Shown: in pieces, positions 28,701-32,500 of the stretch | Position numbering within the stretch: position 1 is the stretch's first letter | Layout of the letters: each line of letters starts with the position of its first letter | Origin: Prorocentrum cordatum | Taxonomy: Eukaryota; Sar; Dinophyceae; Prorocentrales; Prorocentraceae | Length of the DNA stretch: 32,500 bases | Reading direction: 5' to 3' | Assembly (NCBI GenBank): GCA_963575745.1 | Contig: CAUYUJ010020148.1 | Span: forward strand, 325,001 to 357,500 | Made by a program: the position numbers and the translations under genes | The notes under the pieces: model-generated | What the model was told of the DNA's origin: nothing | What the model saw: only the letters and a program-made list of their open reading frames with translations | The model's database searches: none

Positions 28701-30238
28701 TCACAAAAGGGGGATTGAGCGAACGGGTCCGGGAGTTCATGGAACAAAACCGTACGAGGGTCCATGAGGAAAGTGCCCAGGCAATCCGGAGGAGTCAGAC
28801 AGTTAAACGGCCCCCGGGGGAAACCTCAGGTCAAAATCGGCGTCCGCCAGTCGGCCTTGCTGGCCCGGGTCCAGGGCGATTGCGTAAATTTGTCCACACG
28901 GAGAAAATAAATCGCACCCTGTTTGTTGATGCTGGTCTGCGTGCTGGCACGAGTGCGGGCACTCAACTTGGGATTTCAACGTCTTTCGTCTCCGTTGCTA
29001 GCGCCGCCGTTTGTGCTCAAGCGGATAGTGCATTGCCGGCGCGCGGCGCGGCCGGAGGCCGTGCGGACGCGATGGATCGCGGCGCGAGTGGTGCCGGCTC
29101 CGACGCGGGGCATCGCAGCGGCCGCCGAGGCAAAGAGGCCCCGCGGCGCGGGGAGGAGCCGACGGCTCAGACCACGCGGAGCCGCAGCCGCGGTAAAGGA
29201 GAAGAACCCCCGCGGCGCGGGGAAGAGCGGCGGCGCTCGCCGGCGGAGCCAGCGGAGCCGGCGGAGCCAGCGAGGGTCGAGCGAAGGGCGACGCCCCCGA
29301 AACGCACGGGGTGCGGAGACGGTGGCGGCCCAGTGTGCTTCACCCGGCGCCACCTGGGGGGTGACGGGGAGAGTATCGAATCCTACCCGTCGGAGCACGC
29401 GGCGCTGAAGACGGCTGACCATTTGATGGTCTTCACGCAGCTGGAGGTGGACCAGCTGCCGAACTCGGAGTGGAGCCTATGGGTGTCTAACTTTCTCAGG
29501 GTGGCGTACCCTGGGGCACTGGTGCCCGGCAAGGACAGCGCCGAGGAGTTAGCGTACCGCTGGAACAACGTGGTGCACCAGGACGGCTTGAAGTACAAGC
29601 GCTGGACACTGGTGATGGACCTGCTCAAGACTTACCCGCTGGCAGCGACGTACTGGCAGGCGGCGGCGCAGCGGAGACTGATGGTCAGCATCCCGCCGCC
29701 AGCTGCAAGCGCACGGGATGCAAGCGCCAGAGACTCAGACTCGGATTCGGAGTACAGTTCGGACGAAAAGCGTGCCGCGCCAGAGGTCGGCGCGAAGGCA
29801 CGGGCCGAGGTTGAGCACGACGAAAGGTCCTGCTCGGCGCGGCGCGCCAGGGCGGAGGAAGACTCGGAGGGCGACGACGGGTCGTCAGGCCGACGCTCTC
29901 GCCGACCGCCTCGCGCCCGGAGCCCGTCGCCGGAGGCGCACGTCGAGGAGCACAAGGGCGGCAAAGGCTCGAAGGGTGACAAGGGTAAGAAAGGCAAGGG
30001 CTCGAAGGGCTCGAAGGGCGAGAAGGGCAAGGGCACCAAGGGCGGCAAGTCTAAGAAGGGGCCTCTGCCGGGGTCGATTCCCAGCGAAGTTCTCAACCCG
30101 AACATCTGCCGGCTCTGCTTCAAGGAGGGGCACTGGGGCAACCAGTGCCCGGTGTACTACCAGGACGGGACGCCGAAGGAGGGACCGGCGCCCTGGGGGA
30201 AGCCGGCCGAAGCGCCAGACACGACGGCTCCGAAGTGA
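22709..30238 (+). CDS. pol: Element 2 Pol polyprotein: protease, methyltransferase-like, integrase, RT, RNase H, second nucleocapsid
   Basis: Counted from the GTG at 22709 (the frame is open from 22574, so the true entry is probably frameshifting from gag). Protease: VVDTACAKSVAG, D81. A poly-Asp run sits near residues 252-262. Residues ~274-535 look out of frame. Residues ~580-760 are a degenerate methyltransferase-like domain (VEFFGGGSDVSRI at 592, VVELPG at 647). Integrase: HLNTGH and CSSC finger from 870; D937, D996 and E1032, the last pair spaced exactly D-x35-E. Reverse transcriptase: ~1470-1740, GDVSSAFLQG (D1577), HVDD (D1669, D1670). RNase H: D1827, E1896, N1941 where Asp is expected, D1961. 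The tail (2122-2509) has RS/RGEE repeats, a helical region, a Lys/Gly/Ser tract and a CCHC knuckle (C2467, C2470, H2475, C2480). Copia Pol proteins usually stop after RNase H. Confidence 0.92.
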   Translation: MNGGAAGAQELRCEVECRCEGDCPGEVDNGVKITRFRSEEEEEAFPLCLSPPSSNLQAAAGHPMSVLVAETGDAVWLIVVDTACAKSVAGLRWYRRLAIYVRKNWGIELETVTEREPYRFGPGKTIYSSQALLLPMEWDGKGAVIRISLVEEDVPPLISGGALKALEAHIHMKEAEITLGALSKARHKLRELPSGHLAMAAVSYGPGGPGAGAQEAVSRCRAGAEIALYGRVRGSPYEAVRRALYTDGRPDDDDHDDDDDEAAAIESTAAPVGLGPVQRARASAIFGGPGTRARADAAMAPDCRAVSQRSCEGECGNSVGIHGMEGLVSGVVGGLPGAGGPHPSPEGGHPSKHLGDAEGRAGDAGHAATRLAEGPRGGRDRWSVEARASRKEGRDPSVGSGERRPSNNLTDGPHQYEVGAAAGGGRGAADTADTVERRRQKTGRAHPRRQAVRERRPSGGRMDPNGGTGGLEQDESCPEEGVNRSEDGREYGGGLRHWACRAVERFSGRAGDAPGAGSHASTQAAGGGKQGRGSARNRRLKGPTATAVRKACLGIASAWLLGVATLGTWLEETGGGQWARHRWGTDRVDVVEFFGGGSDVSRIGSKNGWWCLRPWDAKCGADLAQESEQAEALGMLSDVRPRLAVVELPGSSVGGAQRGTHQSNADQQRQRAERRRQRSLMEFTRKVFEVQAENGGCALVRNESAIHAVEALPSVEVVKGGLCVRVTGQPAWWATNCPEIAAVLRRECSVVHERRSGVNDKATSSTGRHSLALGVLRGLKRHLTRVEPERIGWRGRLPGTRPSGQGRSVHEGRATKLEPGPASYPTGLGETDSGNAIPQGITFKFPDTPMGKSLAQRMTPELRRNLRRLHLNTGHASPEDLARLVAKAGGSEVAVAAVAGAKALRCSSCAERPRARPPRPARLREDDLSFNEVVQADLFKIPDQCGTGWWFLLVQDVATGYCTIGLINAHSSEELWGQYERLWLCWAGPPDQFVTDNERGLVSGSFVDALSRSGTAYDPTAAYAPWQKGKVERKIQEAKNVMKKSIRHGAYSGIDEMQALAWETASALNHFPGQCGYSPSLLLFGQKMKLVGECWHEGKAVSYHPCVAEEGDPLARRLKIREHCQQSLIKTRSQELVRRAVAARSRGTPAEWKEGERVFFFRPYRTERGRRVNKPEWCGPALVFGRRNDNVWVQYGGKPFLVAPEHLRPLSPEEQHLAEDADLARSLDEIRQAMSREEFEDLTGLNAGPDELAAADGLVQGEASEQEREGPGDGGVVEVDPPAPGGTPREEARDEAQGSGLPRGVPRELERFITMPGWHVSDRGCPVRSLGEAWARVTLDARFPLEKWPLRTTYEKHGGEWRCTEHRVRWAQLTNPRELLRPAADRMLVVFEEEKKRQREPTLATVEGPAAVRRTGEAPSGASYQAHQVMTAYHRGTGSALLDRKTQDRELKWDEIAPKDHEAFQAAVEKEWDSWLRYKCVSVLEPEASQEVLRTVDRSRILGSDMKLKDKNAALRTPENDLPLKAKARLCVQGQHDPDAKLGTVKTDAPTVQRSGFHAFLQLSANLGWLSQLAIGDVSSAFLQGEPRQGQEPLYMRQPRGGLPGLEPGQLLKIEKGIYGLPDAPRAWFNTFRKAMVEEMGWKQLQLDVAFFCYYSGDRLAGMLIVHVDDCMLAHDGSAEMRAKEARLRERFPFGSWTVVAQQAEGDVYTGRRIRVDGSCVEVGMPEFVEGRLEEVKVDRQAKGEDPVSPLAKAEFQSATGSLHWLASQYRLDKAYETNRFQKLQKAPTWSDARELNKCIRDVKASGGARLRIAPIKGRMGVGCWHDSSLYGNVSELIEGDEDLKRFDRHKVRSQAGVVVAAIDLDCLEQDELPISILDWRSRASHRVVTSTFSAETAACLEGHGMAYYMRALLCEATYGWSGTPVVEYGEDEMPLTLFTNCRSLYDHVKVEGNIPDDRHDAVWLAALKSLVSCGPQRDEEKAGLRWLPSRWMISDGLTKGGLSERVREFMEQNRTRVHEESAQAIRRSQTVKRPPGETSGQNRRPPVGLAGPGPGRLRKFVHTEKINRTLFVDAGLRAGTSAGTQLGISTSFVSVASAAVCAQADSALPARGAAGGRADAMDRGASGAGSDAGHRSGRRGKEAPRRGEEPTAQTTRSRSRGKGEEPPRRGEERRRSPAEPAEPAEPARVERRATPPKRTGCGDGGGPVCFTRRHLGGDGESIESYPSEHAALKTADHLMVFTQLEVDQLPNSEWSLWVSNFLRVAYPGALVPGKDSAEELAYRWNNVVHQDGLKYKRWTLVMDLLKTYPLAATYWQAAAQRRLMVSIPPPAASARDASARDSDSDSEYSSDEKRAAPEVGAKARAEVEHDERSCSARRARAEEDSEGDDGSSGRRSRRPPRARSPSPEAHVEEHKGGKGSKGDKGKKGKGSKGSKGEKGKGTKGGKSKKGPLPGSIPSEVLNPNICRLCFKEGHWGNQCPVYYQDGTPKEGPAPWGKPAEAPDTTAPK
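23532..24329 (+). CDS. Alternative-frame segment inside element 2 pol with SAP-like repeats
   Basis: In the frame +1 to pol, from just after a TAG at 23529-23531 to a TGA at 24327-24329, the reading is DPYSEHEQAPSSVALG, then AWYQELLVDYLEREVLTL, MRKAELVTLAMQRLGW, VGQLRLVLREKKDEI, GLTNMKLAQLQEEAAVRQIP and RREELIRDVRLFV. Two stretches fit the Leu-x2-L-x6-G and closing Leu pattern of SAP-type helix pairs. The pol frame over the same bases is Gly/Arg/Ser/Glu-rich with no structure. I infer that this frame is the ancestral coding frame and that two offsetting indels moved it, or that recoding occurs. An ATG at 23568 is available but need not be a start. Confidence 0.5.
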   Translation, partial: DPYSEHEQAPSSVALGRARGQMPPWRPTVVQCRSGAARASVATRLVFMAWRAWYQELLVDYLEREVLTLRQREDTPRSIWEMRKAELVTLAMQRLGWQRARAEAETVGQLRLVLREKKDEIQASEVEKDDPRTTLPTGLTNMKLAQLQEEAAVRQIPLTRSNGADKRREELIRDVRLFVSEGQAEAEWTPTEALEGSSKMSRAQKRESTGVKTEESMEVDSGTGPAEPSSGSAAARGTRPVLAAMRARRLPAAGSKGAAAPETDV

Positions 30239-30462
30239 GGGCGGCTCACCAAACCATGGCGGTGCCATGCGAGTCCGGGCCGTTTTGGTCCCCAGGAGCC
30301 CGGCCTCCGAGTAGCGGCGGTGCCGCTGCGCGAGCGGCGCTCGCAGAGACACAGCCGTAAGTGTTGTGCGTCGCGGCCATTTTGGCCCACAGTGAGCCCG
30401 GTCGACGGTGTCGACCGGGCGGAGTACCCGCAGGACCCAGGAGGGAGCTGGAGAGGTAGCAG
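30239..30462 (+). other. 3' untranslated region of element 2 with a strong hairpin
   Basis: A perfect 10-bp stem with a 3-base loop lies at 30397-30419 (CCCGGTCGAC, loop GGT, GTCGACCGGG). Two related blocks 97 bases apart carry GGCCGTTTTGGTCC (30278 onward) and GGCCATTTTGGCCC (30375 onward), followed by CAG and GAGCCCGG. The hairpin could act in RNA packaging, stability or 3'-end formation; the sequence does not say which. Confidence 0.55.
30440..30456 (+). other. Candidate polypurine tract of element 2
   Basis: GGAGGGAGCTGGAGAGG lies 6 bases before the 3' LTR, where the plus-strand primer is expected. It is interrupted by CT. Confidence 0.55.
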
Positions 30463-30607
30463 TGTTGAAGTTGACTCCTGCTATGCTCTCCCGCAGCCGT
30501 TTCGGCCCTGGCGGCCCCGACGAGAGGTCGGAGGGGCTGTTTAGGGCAACATACCGGGCGCTGCTTGCCCACCTGCGCGTGAGGAAACACATATCTTCAC
30601 ATCGACA
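30463..30607 (+). repeat. 3' LTR of element 2
   Basis: Identical to the 5' LTR except for one A-to-C difference in the GAGGAAAC run. It is followed directly by ACCAT. Confidence 0.95.
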
Positions 30608-30838
30608 ACCATCATCATCAACATCATCAGCAGCATCAGTAACACCATCATTATCAACATAATCGCCAACATCATCATCACCATCATCAGCATCGTCATC
30701 ATCACCATCACCATCACCATCACCATCATCATCATCCTCATCATCCTCAACATCCTCATCCTCATCCTCATCATCGTCATCATCACCACAATCATCATCA
30801 CCATCATCCATCATCATTTCCATCATCACCATCATCAC

Positions 30839-30876
<38 letters not shown>

Positions 30877-30890
30877 GCCGTTTCATCCTC
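30608..30890 (+). repeat. CAT/CAC microsatellite (right part of the split array)
   Basis: It begins with the right copy of the ACCAT target duplication and continues as CATCAT, CATCAC and CATCCT units, with pure (CAT)n near 30840-30875. Joining it to the left part restores one continuous array. Confidence 0.93.
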
Positions 30891-31540
30891 GTCCTCCTCC
30901 TCCTCCCATTCCTCCTCTTGCTCCCCCTCCTCATACCCCTCCTCTTCCTGCCCCTCCTCATGACTTAAGCATCTCCCTAATATCCGCCTCCATGCGTTCC
31001 CGCCATCATCACCAACAGCATAGCCATTATCCTCCTCCTCGTCATCAGATCGTCACCCCGTCATGTACCCCCCTCCTTCGCATCCTAGTCATCAATGCCC
31101 ATGTCCTCCCCGCCTTCACCTGCTTGCCCTCGTCAACAATCCCATCCTCATCGTACTGTTCCTCCTCCTAACCTTCCTACCACTTCTTCTCGTAAACCCT
31201 GCTCCAGGTATCATGCCTTCTCCTCCTCAACCTTCCACTACCCATCCTCCTGCCCCTCTTCCTACGTTTGCGCCTCAGCCCAGACCCAACCTGATCCTGC
31301 GCCGCCTCCTCCTTCGCGTCATCCTCCTCCCCTCGGTCGTCGCCGTCCCGTCGCGTCTCCGTCGGTCGTAGATGCCGACCGTGCCCATGCAGTGGATGTC
31401 CGCAAGCGCCGCTCTTCGACCACGAGCGGCCGCGCCGATCAGCGCTGTCGAGGTGTGCCCAGGACTCGGCGAGTTAGCTGAATGTTGTATGCGCAACATG
31501 CAGCCCCCCCCTCGTCGAGTGAGAAAGAAGAGCTCTCTCC
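30891..31540. other. No gene seen; CTC-rich start, then unique sequence
   Basis: About 30891-30962 is a CTC tract. The rest is pyrimidine-rich unique DNA with frames rich in Pro, Leu and Ser on the plus strand and no domain. Confidence 0.4.
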
Positions 31541-31700
31541 ATCCTTCCCTCTTGCCGCTTCCAGCCTCCTCCCCCTCCTCCTTCTCCTCTGACTTCCTCC
31601 CCCTGCTCTTCCTCCTCCTCCTCCACCTCCTCCTCCTCCTCCTTTTCCTCCTCCTCCTCTTGCCTCCTCCCCTTACCTCCTCCTCCGTCCTCCCTCCATC
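31541..31700 (+). repeat. CTC/CTT pyrimidine tract
   Basis: Interrupted (CTC)n, densest between 31610 and 31690. Confidence 0.88.
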
Positions 31701-31900
31701 CACCTTCGGCGGGAGCTCCTGCGTTCGCCGCCAGAGCACATGGAGGCGCTGCTCGGGCTGCCGCACCGCCCACCCAGGCGGCCCGTGCCGGCGGCGCTTG
31801 GGGACCCCGCGGCCGCTTCCGCCGCCGCCATCGAGGCTTACGTCCTGGATGAAGTAAAAGATCCGGCCAGGGAGAGGGAGAGCGCCAGACATCCTGGAGG
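31701..31900 (+). other. Possible short coding segment running into the CTA array
   Basis: One plus-strand frame reads IHLRRELLRSPPEHMEALLG, then PRRPVPAALGDPAAA and IEAYVLDEVKDPARERES before entering poly-Tyr. It looks less compositional than its surroundings, and the frame with ATG at 31740 stays open to the window edge. I recognise no family. It could equally be chance in GC-rich DNA. Confidence 0.2.

Positions 31901-32500
<600 letters not shown>

Larger units (their letters stand above)
20538..30607 (+). mobile_element. Element 2: complete, recent Ty1/copia-type LTR retrotransposon, 10,070 bp
   Basis: Two 145-bp LTRs (20538-20682 and 30463-30607) differ at one base and carry TG and CA ends, with a perfect ACCAT duplication outside. 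Inside, in order, are a primer-binding site, gag (20784-22712), pol (frame open from 22574, ending 30238), a hairpin-bearing 3' untranslated region and a purine-rich tract. The order integrase then reverse transcriptase is the copia order. The internal region is about twice the usual copia length because of a methyltransferase-like domain, a SAP-like linker and a second nucleocapsid module. One LTR difference in 145 implies recent insertion. Possible defects are an Asp-to-Asn change in RNase H and a block of pol that reads better in another frame. Confidence 0.96.

Noticed and set aside
28923-29408. Arg/Ala-rich frame overlapping the tail of element 2 Pol
   Set aside because: The pol frame has recognisable modules over these bases. 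The alternative is low-complexity and does not extend.

Overview
This is a GC-rich, gene-poor eukaryotic window. It is dominated by two Ty1/copia-type LTR retrotransposons set in long stretches of microsatellite, minisatellite and foldback DNA. I see no conventional host gene, tRNA, rRNA, CRISPR array or bacterial operon. The polyprotein types (copia-order integrase then reverse transcriptase, DTA or DSG protease, SAP-like modules, a degenerate methyltransferase-like module), the very high GC and the trinucleotide arrays best fit a dinoflagellate nuclear genome. That assignment is inferred and not proven.

Layout. 1-4900: simple repeats (long GGA and CTC tracts, a TG/TGCG array, an 88-bp minisatellite, a GGGAACCC array) and three foldback elements. 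4935-5600 and 15748-16262: two same-orientation copies of a dispersed ~0.5-0.6 kb repeat on either side of element 1. 5634-15532: element 1, on the minus strand, old and broken, with ~99-bp LTRs (92/98 aligned bases identical). Its gag is split by a ~3-kb higher-order repeat array (11241-14221). Its pol has an in-frame UGA, several frameshifts and an altered reverse transcriptase active site, but ends in an unusual RNase H, transmembrane and SAP-domain tail. 15.5-20.5 kb: CTC, GGA, ATGCN and CAT arrays.

20538-30607: element 2, on the plus strand, complete and recent. Its two 145-bp LTRs differ at one base, begin TG and end CA, and are flanked by a perfect 5-bp target duplication (ACCAT) inside a CAT/CAC microsatellite. 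It carries a tRNA primer-binding site, a 642-aa gag with a zinc knuckle, and a 2509-codon pol reading in order protease, methyltransferase-like domain, integrase (D,D35E), reverse transcriptase (VDD), RNase H, then a second nucleocapsid-like module with its own CCHC knuckle. 30.6-32.5 kb: the rest of the CAT tract, CTC tracts and a ~600-bp CTA array running off the window.

How the parts fit. In element 2, gag and its knuckle would package the RNA. Protease, integrase, reverse transcriptase and RNase H would carry out replication and insertion, primed by a tRNA whose 3' end pairs with TGGTAGCGGAGC. Element 1 belongs to a different copia lineage but has the same primer site next to its LTR, which supports both element boundaries. 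The most notable points are the captured methyltransferase-like domain, the second nucleocapsid module, a ~260-codon block of element 2 pol that reads like protein in the neighbouring frame, the SAP tail of element 1, and the higher-order repeat inside element 1 gag.
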